The position numbers were made by a program, and so were the translations under genes. Shown piece after piece: positions 23,993 to 34,339 of a DNA stretch of 64,000 nt (positions within the stretch are counted from its first letter, which is position 1; each line of letters begins with the position of its first letter). Origin of the DNA: Chara braunii (lineage: Eukaryota; Streptophyta; Charophyceae; Charales; Characeae); contig BFEA01000797.1 of the NCBI GenBank assembly GCA_003427395.1, forward strand, positions 468,403 to 532,402, written 5' to 3'. The notes under the pieces were generated by a model. That model made no database searches. It saw only the letters and a list, made by a program, of their open reading frames with translations, and had not been told where the DNA came from.

Positions 23993-24988
23993 TTATTCGG
24001 GACCCACAGGTCCCGACAACGTGTAGCAGACGCCTAGATTAGCAGTTGCACCGCCGACAGCCTGGACAGAGGTTGTTGCCTGTGTTATAGGCGCAACTCG
24101 AACAGCGATAGGGCGCATCGATCTCATCATAGACTCTATTCGAGCATTGTGCTCACGCTGTTCCTTTTTGCTCCCTTGCATCAGACTAATTAACGTTCGA
24201 GTCAGCTCCAGTATTGCGTTTGGCTCATTTGGTTTCGCCAGAGGTTCCGGAGGAGGCGTAGGTGGGGGAGGCGTAGGGGCGACCACCACGGGCAGTCCCG
24301 TGGTTGTGTCAGGTATTGTTCTTAGGTAAGTGACAGGGCCGGAGACAAAGACCATGTTTTTAAATTTGTTTTGAAGCGCAGCTAACTCGGCCTTTGCCCT
24401 GACTGATTCTGAAGAGTCTCATTCCTCGGCGTGATCCTCCCCTTCCAAGAAGCTAGAGCAAACTTTCTCTCCATTTCTTCTGCCGCGTCCATAATTTATT
24501 GCATGGTATGGTTGATGGGGGAGAACTGTTTTCGCAGCTTGGCCCTCATCGTTCGACTTCGGAGTCTATCGATAAATAGATCCCTCCCGAAATTTTCACC
24601 TCGTTTTGACTTAACAAATAGCCTATAAAACCTACTGTGGTACTCAGCGATGGATTCGAGGGGCTTCTAAACTCGGTCTTTGTCACTTCGATCATAAAGA
24701 AAGCCTGCTCAGGGTGGATGTAATCGAACCTGTTTAGAAAGTCTCTTTCGAAGGTCGGAAGATCGACCCATACATAAGTGGTAAGCCAGTGGTGCGCATG
24801 CCCTCCCAACCGGGCGGGGATGTTGATCCTAGCCTCATCATTGTCGTATTGTTGTATGCGCAGTGTGGCTAGCCATGCTCTGGCCAGATGATGTGCAGGG
24901 TCAAAAAGGTATAGATCAGCGGGGTTGTTGGCACACGTGCTCGAGGGGCTGGGGCCCCACCAGCATTCGGTGCCGGATGGGCATTCAT
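23993..24988 (-). pseudogene. Gag of a second gypsy-type element (fragment)
   Basis: An ATG at 24986-24988 lies about 145 bases after the PBS on the minus strand. The early part is Pro/Ala-rich, then a frameshift leads to LARAWLATLRIQQYDNDEAR and GGHAHHWLTTYVWVDLPTFE, followed by RDFLNRFDYIHPEQAFFMIE, a Gag capsid helix pattern. After more frame changes, 24355-23993 encodes a poly-proline linker (PTPPPPTPPPEP) and a Gln/Arg-rich helical tail (QGSKKEQREHNARIESMMRS). Coding stops before 23672, where the outer end of the giant element's LTR is met. That element apparently inserted here, leaving pol on the far side, outside the window. Confidence 0.65.
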
Positions 24989-25132
24989 ATTGGCCGCCTG
25001 TCGCTTGCCGATCTACTTTTGGTTATTATAGGGTCACAGCGTGGCGCGTTCCTCTGTCTAGGACGCCCTCTGTTCGCCAGATCGTCCCTTATATCTTACC
25101 TGATTAGCAATCTCTGAGCCTGCCACGTGTCG

Positions 25133-25144
25133 GCTCCGATACCA
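25133..25144 (-). promoter_or_regulatory. tRNA-iMet-type primer-binding site
   Basis: Minus strand reads TGGTATCGGAGC, one base from the common plant PBS TGGTATCAGAGC. It sits between the LTR and gag of the second element, which fixes that element's orientation. Confidence 0.7.
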
Positions 25145-26041
25145 ACCTCACGCCCCACGCGACTTCCTGTTTCGAGTGTGAGTGGGCTTGGAAGTGTGAA
25201 AAGGGGTGTGCCAAGGATTATTGGGAAAGTGGGGGTGGAGTCCCAGGTCGAAACTAAGATCTCCTGAAGCAAGTTCAGAGATAGGGATGCAAGAGGTTAG
25301 GTGCGGATCGAAGTTTGTTTTTGTGTTTCTGAGCGTGGGGGTACCACCTCTGTTGGTTCCGTCGTTTGGGTCAGACTCGTATTTGGTGCATGGTCGGGAC
25401 ACTATGGCTATCGTGTTGTCCGACCACTTGCTGGCATCGTGCGTCACTGGTCTCGGAATCCGATGAGGCTGGCCGTAGCCGAAGGCTGTGCGCCCGTCGT
25501 TCTTCCTCCGAGCGGGTTCGTCGGCTGAAACCGGAGTCTCGGTACTCGTGGTTTTGAAAGCACTCCGAGCATGGGGGTTGGGGCCAATACGGAGCAATTG
25601 CACGCCAGGGGAGGATGGTCAGCGAATGGAATGCCAATACATTGTGGTAGGGAGGGAAGTCGGTTTCCAGAATAATTATTCCTGGTTCCGCGACAAGATG
25701 ACACGTGTACGAGCTGGGGAATTCTGGGTGGTGGGGAATGCGCTCTCAAGCTCGGTCGATATCCCACTCGCAGATGCGCTCATTTCCCACCGGGTATGAA
25801 AATTCAGAAAGTTCTCTCCTCGGTCGTGCAAACAGACACATGTGCTCCCAATACTCCCGAAATTTCGGGTCTCTCAAACACTCGCGTTTAGTAATACGAA
25901 AAGGGGTTTCAATATTCATGTTGTGGGGTGAGGCAGAAACTCTGTCATTCGAAGAGTTGGACCGAGCACAGACACTGTAGACACGCGTGTAGTAATCGGG
26001 CTTATACGTGCGTGCACAAAGGCCAGCCCTTCGGTCCAACA
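25145..26041 (-). repeat. 5' LTR of second gypsy-type element (putative)
   Basis: About 0.9 kb directly upstream of the PBS on the minus strand. The proposed start is TGTTGGACCG at 26041. The PBS-side end does not show a clean CA, so the boundaries are approximate. No second copy lies in the window, in keeping with the element being split by the giant one. Confidence 0.5.
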
Positions 26042-26309
26042 GACAATGACTAATGACCCAGGTCTCATACGTGCTGGCCTGTTAACCGAGGGTGGATAGC
26101 CCTATGGCAAGACAAATATCTAATCATCTAGCATGCTTATTTAATTTCGACAGACAAATACCCCTCGTCCACATGTCCAGTCTTATGCATACATAAACAA
26201 AAAAAGGAAGGTGGCAATCATTCATGCATCAGGATCGTACAAAATTTGATCGTAGGCAATTAACCAATCAATGGGGTCTATGCATATAGAGGGGAGAACA
26301 AAATGGGGA
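26042..26309. other. Unassigned spacer
   Basis: AT-rich sequence between the putative LTR and the LINE. No coding frame or repeat recognised. Confidence 0.4.
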
Positions 26310-28740
26310 AACAGTCTCAATCACTAGAGACAAGCGAAGAAAAGATCCGAGATGCCGATTGCACAGTAACCTGTCTCTTCAACGCTTTGACAACCTCTTT
26401 GCTAAGAGCCCATATTGCAGACTTGTACCACAGAGAAACCAATATGGCCTTATTGATGGTCAGGGCTTTACCCACCAACGATGCCCGCTTGTCGTTCCAG
26501 TGAACAATCTTTTCTAGCGCAGGTTTTTAAATTCAGTGTCGTTAGAAGCTGGTTTCCCCAGGATTGTCATCATCATACCTAGGACCCGAATCGGGGTCTC
26601 TGCGGGTATCCATTTGACTCTAGGCTGCTCAGGGGGGCACACTCCTTGGTGATGAATCCACCACCCCAAAGTCTTATTTCCCCAATTGACCGTCATGTCA
26701 GTCACAGTTGTGAAGCGGTCCATGAGGTTCCTAATCTCCTCCATGTTCGCAGGGGAGGCATCTAACATAACTGTCAGGTCGTCCACAAACATGGAGCAAA
26801 CAAGGATGGCTTCCTCGAGGATAGTGGAGATCTGAAATTTCATCAGGTCCTTGTTGGTGCGAAGGTTTGCAGCCAGCGCTTCCATTATGATAATGAAACG
26901 AAAGGGGGCCAACGGGTCCCCTTGGGGTACCGACCGCTGCAGTTGAACTTCCAAAACCAACATCCCATTTACCTGGACCCTCGTGGTGGCATTCTGGTAT
27001 AAAATGGCAGTCCATCTCCGGAAGAGCGGACCAACGTTCATTTTCTCTATGCATTTGTCAAAAAATAGCTATTCTACATGGTCATATGCTTTCTCGAAGT
27101 CTATGAAGATCACGACCGAATTGCATTTGTCATGTCGTGTCAGTCTTAGGAGCTCGTTGACCAAGAGGATGTTATCTTGAACTCTACGCTATTTAACAAA
27201 CCATGTTTGCGTGGGATGTATAAGTGTTTCAAAAACAAGGATTAGGCGGTTCGCCAGGGCTTTTGCAAGCATCTTATACACGACCGTAAGTAAGGTTATC
27301 GGGCGGTAGCTCCTAATATCCATTTTATCACCCTTTTTGTGTAGTAAGGTGAGGACACCCTGCCCAACCAACTCCCCCATGCGCCCTGCTCATAGTACTC
27401 CATCAGATTCGGGACTATCTGGTCCCATAATGTTTCTCATAATTCCTTTGGGAAGTCGTCTTTGCGTGGGATATATAAGTGTTTCCAAAACGGGGATTAG
27501 GCGGTTCGCTATGGCTTTTGCAAATATCTTATACATGACCGTAACTAGGGTTATCGGGCGGTAGTTCCTGATATTCATTTGATCCCCCTTTTTGTGGAGT
27601 AAGGTGAGGACAACCTGCCCAACCAACTCCCCCATGTGCCCGGATTTTCATACCTACTGATAGTACTCCATCAGATCCGGGGCTATCTGGTCCCAAAATG
27701 TTTCCCATAATTCCTTTGGGAAACCGTCTTGGTCCGACACATTTTCCTCCTCCATTTCCAGCAGAGCAGCCCAAATCTCTTCCTTGGACAACGGACGGTC
27801 TAGATGTGCCTTCTGTTGTTCAGATAAGCTTTTTGTGAGCGGCTGTAAGAAGGTTTGCAATCTCTTTTTCCCTAACTCGTTCATCCCGCTGGGAACATGT
27901 GGATGTGAAGAGATCCTTGAAGGACCGTGCTATGTGCATACATTGGGGGGTGGAGGTTACCGCTTCCTCACATCTTGTTTTTGGATCGTATAGGGCTTCG
28001 ATGATCGTCCTTCGTGTCCGTGCTCGGGCTATGCTGAAGAATTTAGTGTCCATTGTGCCTTCGGTTCGGTGTCGTGACATTCGTGCCCTGATTCACATTC
28101 CTTCTCGTCGTTGGACAGCGAAAGTCTGTAGTTATTGTTGTAGGGATTGTATGTCCGACTGATGGTTATGCACGGTCTTTGGTGTTTCCTGTTGTTCAAG
28201 TTGTTGAAGTTGTTGAAGTATCTCTATTTCGCATTTAAGTCTGCGGGCCGTTAACTGTGACGAGTATTCCTTACCATTTTTATTTAGAAAAACTAAACCG
28301 TTCTTAAACGAGTCAATTTCCTGGGGTATGTGTTGATTTTGTGTATGCCAGAAGGATCAACAGTCTCTTATATAGCTGAGGAATGGTTTCTGTTGAACAA
28401 GAGAAACATTTAGTTTATAGAACCCATTCTGCTGGTCGGGTTTTTAATGAAAGGTTAGTGTGACTGTGCACATTTTGTGGTCAAGCCCAGTATACGGACT
28501 GCGTGGTAGGATAACTGCTAAGAGCAATGAGCCCTGCAAGTCCTCTGAGATGAGAATCAGGTCGATCCTAGATCTGTATTGACCTTCTGTTCCTTCCGTC
28601 CGGAGGCAGTAGTATTTCGTGTCAAGATGAAGCTTCTGGAAAGTGTCAAAAAGTTTCAGTGACAGACATAAGTCTTGGATCATCCTGTCATTCCCCGATC
28701 CCTTCCCGCCCCACGGGCTCTCCATGGTGGATTTACAGTG
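26310..28740 (-). pseudogene. LINE (non-LTR retrotransposon) endonuclease-RT, decayed
   Basis: Minus-strand fragments in the order of a LINE ORF2. The end of an APE-type endonuclease (28725-28444) shows SRIDLILISEDL and a final DHKMCTVTL in place of the usual SDH. A linker is spread over frames at 28440-27654. The RT start (LLHKKGDQMNIRNYRPITLV) follows, then an unlabelled FIDFEKAYDHVE block, and the RT core at 27041-26514 with SVPQGDPLAPFRF and the catalytic FVDD box (26778-26789). Past the core, ASLVGKALTINKAILVSLWY (about 26490-26430) is typical of the thumb region. Both ends are truncated and no poly(A) tail is seen. Such proteins nick target DNA and prime reverse transcription there; this copy has many frameshifts. 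Confidence 0.85.
27206..27735. repeat. 255-267 bp tandem duplication inside LINE RT
   Basis: Units 27206-27460 and 27461-27735, about 90% alike by eye, both containing the plus-strand run TTTGCGTGGGAT. Each encodes (minus strand) the same RT segment, GELVGQ..LTLLHKKGD..IR, so the motif occurs twice in the reading frame. Confidence 0.85.
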
Positions 28741-28874
28741 GTACGGAGCAGCTTAAGAGCAATGGACCAATCGGCGAGACAACTGCAACGCTAGCAACAA
28801 TGCTATGGAGAATGGTGTGACAAAGAGAGAAGGGGTCGTCGTGATGGAATCCAGTCCTGCTGGCCTCTTCACCC

Positions 28875-29018
28875 TGCATAGTCAATCCCCCGGATCTCGG
28901 GGCAATCAATGCTGGTAGGAGACTGCTCTTTCTTCATTATGGATCTAAAACAAGGATGTGAATATTGTTTTTTTCAGATACCCTGCTCAGTTTAATCCCC
29001 CAGATACTAGAAAAAAAA
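28875..29018 (+). repeat. Partial poly(A)-retroposon copy beside gap 1
   Basis: Begins CCTGCATAGTCAATCCCC and matches the 5' part of the copies at 29447 and 30049. It runs into the assembly gap. Confidence 0.6.
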
Positions 29019-29198
29019 NNNNNNNNNNNNNNNNNNNNNNNNNNNNNNNNNNNNNNNNNNNNNNNNNNNNNNNNNNNNNNNNNNNNNNNNNNNNNNNNNN
29101 NNNNNNNNNNNNNNNNNNNNNNNNNNNNNNNNNNNNNNNNNNNNNNNNNNNNNNNNNNNNNNNNNNNNNNNNNNNNNNNNNNNNNNNNNNNNNNNNNN
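29019..29198. other. Assembly gap (180 N) with duplicated flanks
   Basis: The 95 bases before the gap (28917-29011) recur at 29199-29293 with one visible difference. This suggests overlapping contig ends rather than missing DNA. Confidence 0.9.
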
Positions 29199-29292
29199 AG
29201 GAGATTGCTCTTTCTTCATTATGGATCTAAAACAAGGATGTGAATATTGTTTTTTTCAGATACCCTGCTCAGTTTAATCCCCCAGATACTAG

Positions 29293-29404
29293 AGTAAGCA
29301 ATGTTTAAAAAAGGGGGGGATTGACAGTTGGGACTGCTGATGGGGGGAGAGTAAGCAATGTTTAAAAAAGAGGGGGATTGATAATTGGGACTGCTGATAG
29401 GGGG
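29293..29404. repeat. 56-bp tandem duplication
   Basis: Two units starting GAGTAAGCAATGTTTAAAAA and ending in GGGACTGCTGAT plus a G-rich tail. Confidence 0.85.
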
Positions 29405-29446
29405 AGGGAGGAATTAGAATGTAGCAGATTCGCCCCTTTTTCCTCT

Positions 29447-29697
29447 ATCCTGCTCAGTCAATCCCCTGGAACCCAGGGTAATCAATACAGGAAGGAACCT
29501 CCCACAATTGTTTCTGATCATTTTCTGATATGGCTCAAACCCAGTCTGTATAAGGGACGTTGGACCCGTTTTCCAGCAGGTGATGCTTCCCACCAATAGA
29601 TGGAGCCTCTCCCCAGGTCCTAGTGGTGTCTGCTCTTATCAGCACCACTAACACTGGTAGGGGCGTTTGTTCCCCAAAAAAAAAAAAAAAAAAAAAA
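29447..29697 (+). mobile_element. Poly(A)-tailed SINE-like retroposon, copy a
   Basis: Starts CCTGCTCAGTCAATCCCC, contains the family core GGACSYTGGACCCRTTTTCC then CCCACCAATAGATGGAGCC, and ends in an A tail of about 23. It shares layout and core with 30049-30305, with a minus-strand copy at 36365-36565 and a shortened copy at 60185-60315. No coding frame and no clear tRNA A/B boxes, so it may be a SINE of another origin or a LINE 3' end. Confidence 0.7.
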
Positions 29698-30048
29698 GAC
29701 AACTACCAACCCTCTGGTGCCCCCCAGAGTAAGGTTGGTGATGAGCGAATGGAGACCCTGATGGTGCGGAAGAGCCACTGATCTTCGGAAACTAACAAAG
29801 CCGACCAGCGGTGTGCAGTTGGAGAGGAAAAGGCTGGAAGAAAAGGTGAAACAGACAAGAGTGGTGTGCAGTTAGAGAGGCCTGTGGATGTAAGAATGGA
29901 ACAGAGGGATTGATAGTGCGGGATGAGGGGGTAAAGTTGTTTTCTTGTTTGGTAAAAGATAGTTGGGAGAGGGAGAAACCAGTCTCTCAGCAGTAGGAAT
30001 CTGGCGCCTGGTTCAGGGCGAAGAGGTTTATTCCCATTTCCCAACAAC

Positions 30049-30273
30049 CTGCACAGTCAATACTCTGGAAACAGAGTAATCAATGCTGGCAGGCGTCCTT
30101 CTCAGTCATTTTCCTGACATTCTCGTGACTCATCCTGATTCATCCTGATTCTTTCAGTGTAAGGGACGCTGGACCCATTTTCCATCAGGTGACACTCCCC
30201 ACCAATAGATGGAGCCTCTCCCCGGGTGATAGTGATGCCTGCTCTTACCAGCAACACTAGCACCGCAGGGGTG

Positions 30274-30305
<32 letters not shown>
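30049..30305 (+). mobile_element. Poly(A)-tailed SINE-like retroposon, copy b
   Basis: Same start (CCTGCACAGTCAATACTC), same core with CCCACCAATAGATGGAGCC, and an A tail of about 27. An internal GACTCATCCTGATTCATCCTGATTC mini-duplication (about 30126-30151) is specific to this copy. Confidence 0.7.
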
Positions 30306-30307
<2 letters not shown>

Positions 30308-31296
30308 GTATGAAAATGGAAAGATGCATGGGCTGTGTCTTCATAATCCTCGTGACACAATGCATGCAGCCCACGTGCTAGCCGAATCTAAGGTGGATCA
30401 TTGCAGAACGACACTGAGCAAGTGTTTTGGGATTCCTCTGATTGATTCCTTCTCTATAAACCAACGACGACGACTGTGGCGAGAGGGGGTCATCGAAAAC
30501 AAGGGTGTCTAGCTGCTGCAGGATTTGTTCAAACCAAGGGTGTTTAGCTGATGCAGAATTTGTTCTGCAACAGTTTGTCCTGGTGGTGTTAGCCATTCAG
30601 CACAGTGCTCTTTAAGCGGCTCATGTGGTTCTCTATTTTCCTGCTCAGGCTGTTGAGTTTGTTGTTGTGTGTGTGCGTGTGTGTGTGTGCGCGCGCTCCA
30701 TAAAAAACAGGCGGCCACGGCCTTGCTGTTTAGTGTGCAAGCATGAATGTGCCAGACCATGTGTATTGTCATGTTCACTGTACCCAACCCCACAAAAAAA
30801 AAAAACAAAAAAAAAAACGATTGTGCCAGACTGTTTCATCTGAATTTCTCACATGTGTGTAAGATGATGTGTGTGAAAACACATGTTTCAGACGCCTCGG
30901 CACATAACAAATACATGCTTCAACTCGTCGTCACCACACAAGGTAAACCCCATGGGAATCCACATAATCCATACGCCTCCTCTATTCCATGATGCTTCCT
31001 ATGGCATAGGGCCCGATAGTGTATTCTTATTGATTTTGCAATAGGCAGGAGGTCATGGAAATAAATTCACAGAGATCGTTATATATACATAATAGTCAGA
31101 CTAGTACTGGAGAGTTCAATCAATCATTTCCACAAGAAAAGAAATCATAAACAAAAACAAAACCGAACCGTGTATAGGTATACTCTCCTCAGATGGGAAT
31201 GAAATCGTATCCCTGTCATCCCAAGTGAACAGATTATTTTATTCATGCAAGTGGATGCATATGCCTTACTTATTATCCTACCGTCACAGAGAGAGG
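30306..31296. other. Non-coding mosaic
   Basis: Contains a small duplication around CAAACCAAGGGTGTTTAGCTG (about 30485-30565), a (GT)n stretch at about 30666-30690, and A-rich runs at 30793-30817. No gene recognised. Confidence 0.5.
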
Positions 31297-31302
31297 GAGA
31301 GA

Positions 31303-31325
31303 GCGCGCGCGCGCGCGCGCGCGCG

Positions 31326-31374
<49 letters not shown>
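31303..31374. repeat. (GC)n then (GA)n microsatellite
   Basis: Alternating GC (31303-31326) followed by GA (31328-31374). Long Arg-Glu or Ser-Leu frames here are artefacts of the repeat. Confidence 0.95.
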
Positions 31375-31376
<2 letters not shown>

Positions 31377-31477
31377 AAAGCAATTCACTCGAAGTCCTAG
31401 ATTTACATAAGAACTAGTCATCATTAGTTAGCCGCCATTGTTGCGGAGTCCTCGTATCTATCTATCCTTCAGACGAA

Positions 31478-31575
31478 GAAGAAAAAGAAGAAAAAGAAGA
31501 AGAAGAAGAAGAAGAAGAAGAAGAAGAAGAAGAAGAGGAAAAAGAAGGGGAGGAAGAGGAAGAGGAGGAGGAGAA
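31478..31575. repeat. (GAA)n/(GGA)n microsatellite
   Basis: Purine-only run of GAAGAA units, turning into GGAAGA and GGAGGA. Confidence 0.95.
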
Positions 31576-32333
31576 ATGTACTAAATAGAACAGCATCGGA
31601 TCCTCTCAAGCTAACTTAGCATGATCGTATGAAAGAACTATAATGCAATCGTTTACTAATCTACTCCTGATGAGCGCGAAGAACTCAAAGTTATAGAATT
31701 AAACTAGCCTATCAAGATGTCCTCAATTTGGATCATCTATGTTTATTAGTTAACAAAAAAAACAGACCGAAAAAGTGGAATACATCCTGTATCAAAAAAA
31801 ATGTAGCCTCAATTGAACAGGTGCATCAAATAACGAAGAAGAGTGGCCTCAACTGAAATGGTCCCCCCAAGGACATAACTATTCTGTAAATAACCAATTA
31901 GTTCCACTGCATTCGTCTGCAGATTTCCCTGCTAATGTCACCTATTCCCACACGCTACCCAATATAGCATAATCCATTACTCCATGAAGAGCAACTCAAC
32001 AACATCCCTCCTTCTGCACATCGCTTTCCCGCTATCCGCCCTCCCCTTCCTGAGCCTTGTTAAGTCTCAATCAACGAGATCAAAAAGCAGCATTCATCAA
32101 CACTTATTCACAAAACCTTGAGGCCGTATCTATGTCAATCCACTCCTCATGAAGGTACAGTTCCTGCATAAATGAGCTATACCATCCAACCCCCATGCAT
32201 ACACGGATCATGCATCCATTTCCCAGACTTATAGAAAAGATAGAACAGATAAAAAACTACAACACACAGAGAAGATAGAGACAGAAAGGACAAATGATTC
32301 GGAGTATTTCCCAGCCCCACATCAAGCAATAAA
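31576..32333. other. Unassigned non-coding stretch
   Basis: AT-rich, no long conserved frame or repeat recognised. Confidence 0.4.
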
Positions 32334-32528
32334 CTGACCAACCAGATCTTCAGTAATCTGTAAACCAACAAAATATTTTCCGTTATAAACTTGTGCATAG
32401 TAACCGACAAATTTAGGCAAAATACAAGATCTACGTGACCAAATTTTTCAACTCTGGCGAGCCACACGCGAATGCTTTTTCAACAGACAAGCATCTACAA
32501 ATAGACCTTTCCATATAGATCGTGACAT
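32334..32528 (-). pseudogene. rps19: Mitochondrial rps19 fragment in nuclear DNA (NUMT)
   Basis: Directly follows the rpl2 fragment on the same strand, three bases after its stop, as in plant mitochondrial rpl2-rps19 order. Starts at ATG (32526-32528) with MSRSIWKGLFVDACLLKK, has one in-frame TGA, then KIWSRRSCILPKFVGYYAQV, and loses similarity after ITEDLVGQ, before the C-terminus. S19 is a small-subunit head protein of mitochondrial ribosomes. The stop and missing C-terminus show this is a dead insertion. Confidence 0.85.
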
Positions 32529-32531
32529 AAC

Positions 32532-32705
32532 TTAATTCTTTTGTTTTCTTACTACTGCTTTAAACCCACCTTTGGTTGGTTTTCCCCAAGGAGAAACGGA
32601 CCTTCGGCCTCCTTTTGTACGTCCTTCTCCTCCTCCATAAGGATGGTCTACAGGATTCATAGCAACGCCACGAACAATGGGTCGTCTTCCTAACCATCTA
32701 CTTCC
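32532..32705 (-). pseudogene. rpl2: Mitochondrial rpl2 3' end in nuclear DNA (NUMT)
   Basis: Encodes the C-terminal about 58 residues of mitochondrial-type ribosomal protein L2, open to the natural TAA at 32532-32534: [20 protein letters not shown], then [20 protein letters not shown] and [14 protein letters not shown]. The N-terminal L2 domain is absent. The [10 protein letters not shown](H)GGGEG block is diagnostic of bacterial-type L2; here the usual His after HP is Tyr. The tail KGGFK..VRK favours a mitochondrial rather than plastid source. It is collinear with rps19 and so came in as DNA, not as a processed single-gene transcript. Confidence 0.9.
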
Positions 32706-32999
32706 ATTCATCAATCATCAAACATCAAACATCAGAAGGCAAATTGGTAAGAAAAGCAACGACAGGAAAAATAGGGTATCAAAGGTGAGGAAAAAGTAGT
32801 CATAAAGAGGAGTTTTTTAGAAAATGGTTCTCCCGTCAATACTGACAAACACCATTTTACCACATGACGAGTAGGTGAAAGTTTCAGTCGTTAACTCTGG
32901 CTAGGGTGCTGGTATTCTCCCTTAAACATGCTTTTCGCTAGTCGTGCCAATGGGCTAGCTTATCAGAGGAAATAGTAGTTGTTAGCACGAGAGAGAACG

Positions 33000-33118
33000 C
33001 CAAAGTATTGTCAAGAACCGTTAAACAGGGAGATATAAGAGAGGGGAGAGGGGAGAGGGGAAAGGGGAGGGGAGAGGGAAGAGGGAGGAGGAGAGAGAGG
33101 GAGGGAGAGGGAGAGATC
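33000..33118. repeat. GA-rich low-complexity tract
   Basis: GGGGAGAGGGGAAAGG-type purine run. Confidence 0.8.
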
Positions 33119-33130
33119 CGACATCATCAC

Positions 33131-33220
33131 CTCTGTTTGAGCTTCCTCTTGCACCTCCGTGATTCCTTCATCCACCAAATGCGTGTGGAACATCTCGTCA
33201 AAATCGAATGGTGTTGCCAT
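33131..33220 (-). CDS. Possible first exon of a host gene
   Basis: The minus-strand ATG at 33218-33220 sits in a good plant start context (AAGCATGGCA). It reads MATPFDFDEMFHTHLVDEGI then TEVQEEAQTE. Immediately after, AG|GTGATG could be a splice donor (33129-33130), before the GA-rich tract. The acidic N-terminus resembles no family I know. No downstream exon was identified, so the call is weak. Confidence 0.2.
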
Positions 33221-33890
33221 GCTTGCAACTCAGATAAGCGACCGTATGGCAAATGTTACAGACAGGAAAGGTGTGAGTCTGATTTCTATCCCTAGAGGGA
33301 TGAATGAGCAGGATAGCGAGAGCTTGTGGATTGGGCGATGGAGATCTTCGGCAAGCTCCTGAGTGGTGTCGCGGAAAATTCCGCAGAAAACAGAACTGCA
33401 ACGAAAAGTAACGAGCTACTCTCCATGCGCATAGAGCTTCGATAAAATCCGGGGCCTACGAAGCGCGTACGCTGCTGCGCTGAGTAATCCAGGCACATAC
33501 GCGTACTAGCTCCGTTGGCTGAGGCATTTGAGACTATTGTTCATTTTCCCTATATACTATAGTCCGTCCCTTATTCATCGTGTTCGGTGAACCCCAGACA
33601 ATTGAAAACTTCGAGCACTTTGAAAATTGAGACTATACCGCCCATTTTCTAAGTGGTGTTCTGGTACGGTGGTACCCTGACTCGTCGTACCTATAGGTCG
33701 CATTGGTTTAAGTAGTCGTTGGGGTACAGATGCTTATTTTTCCAATGACTTGTTATCATTATTATTTTAAGTAGAAATATACACGTTTATTCCTTTTCAC
33801 TTAATAAATTTGGAGTTTGTATGGTGTATTCATTCCTCCAAAGCCAAGGGCTGGTAGAGGTTATGCACTTTTATGTATGCTCGTATATGC

Positions 33891-33891
<1 letters not shown>
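33221..33891. other. Unassigned stretch
   Basis: No repeat family or conserved frame recognised. It would include the promoter if the exon at 33131-33220 is real. Confidence 0.35.

Positions 33892-33935
<44 letters not shown>
33892..33935. repeat. (GT)n microsatellite
   Basis: Uninterrupted GT dinucleotides, about 22 units. Confidence 0.97.
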
Positions 33936-33937
<2 letters not shown>

Positions 33938-34041
33938 CGAAATACGGCCACGTGCGTCTTTGTACAATAGGTGACCTAACGGCCGCCCGACTAAACATGC
34001 CAATAGTGACAAAATTCATGTGAGCTACTGAAGAATATGCA

Positions 34042-34242
34042 ATGATATTTTTCAGATTGATTTGTCTTACTGTAAAGGCACATTTTGGTAATCGTACACC
34101 TACTTCAGACTTTCAGCCATATCTGTACGGATTACGAAATGAAATCGCTATTATTGATTTAGAAAGAACACTTCTTTATTTACGAAGAGCTTGTAATTTC
34201 ATTGAGTATATAATTCGTTCAAATGGTCATATATTATTTGTA
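34042..34242 (+). pseudogene. rps2: Mitochondrial rps2 5' part in nuclear DNA (NUMT)
   Basis: Open frame from ATG 34042 reading MIFFRLICLTVKAHFGNRTP, then DFQPYLYGLRNEIAIIDLER, TLLYLRRACNFIEYIIRSNG and HILFV. This is the N-terminal part of mitochondrial-type ribosomal protein S2 (AHxG...YxxGxRNxIAIIDxxxT pattern). Similarity ends near 34242 and the frame then runs into GA, CT and CA microsatellites. The rest of S2 is missing. It is on the opposite strand to, and 1.3 kb from, the rpl2-rps19 insertion. Confidence 0.85.
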
Positions 34243-34270
34243 ATGGAAACACAGCATGGTATAGACAATT

Positions 34271-34291
34271 TAGAGAGAGAGAGAGGTCACA

Positions 34292-34338
<47 letters not shown>

Positions 34339-34339
34339 C
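34271..34339. repeat. (GA)n-(CT)n-(CA)n compound microsatellite
   Basis: Starts about 30 bases after the rps2 fragment ends. Confidence 0.9.

Noticed and set aside
25148-25799. Multiple overlapping frames of 80-150 codons.
   Set aside because: They overlap on both strands in GC-rich sequence that sits where the LTR of the second gypsy element is expected; no domain recognised.
32532-32705. A functional nuclear copy of the 3' half of rpl2.
   Set aside because: It continues collinearly into a broken rps19 and has no evident start, presequence or splice acceptor. Not excluded without transcript data.
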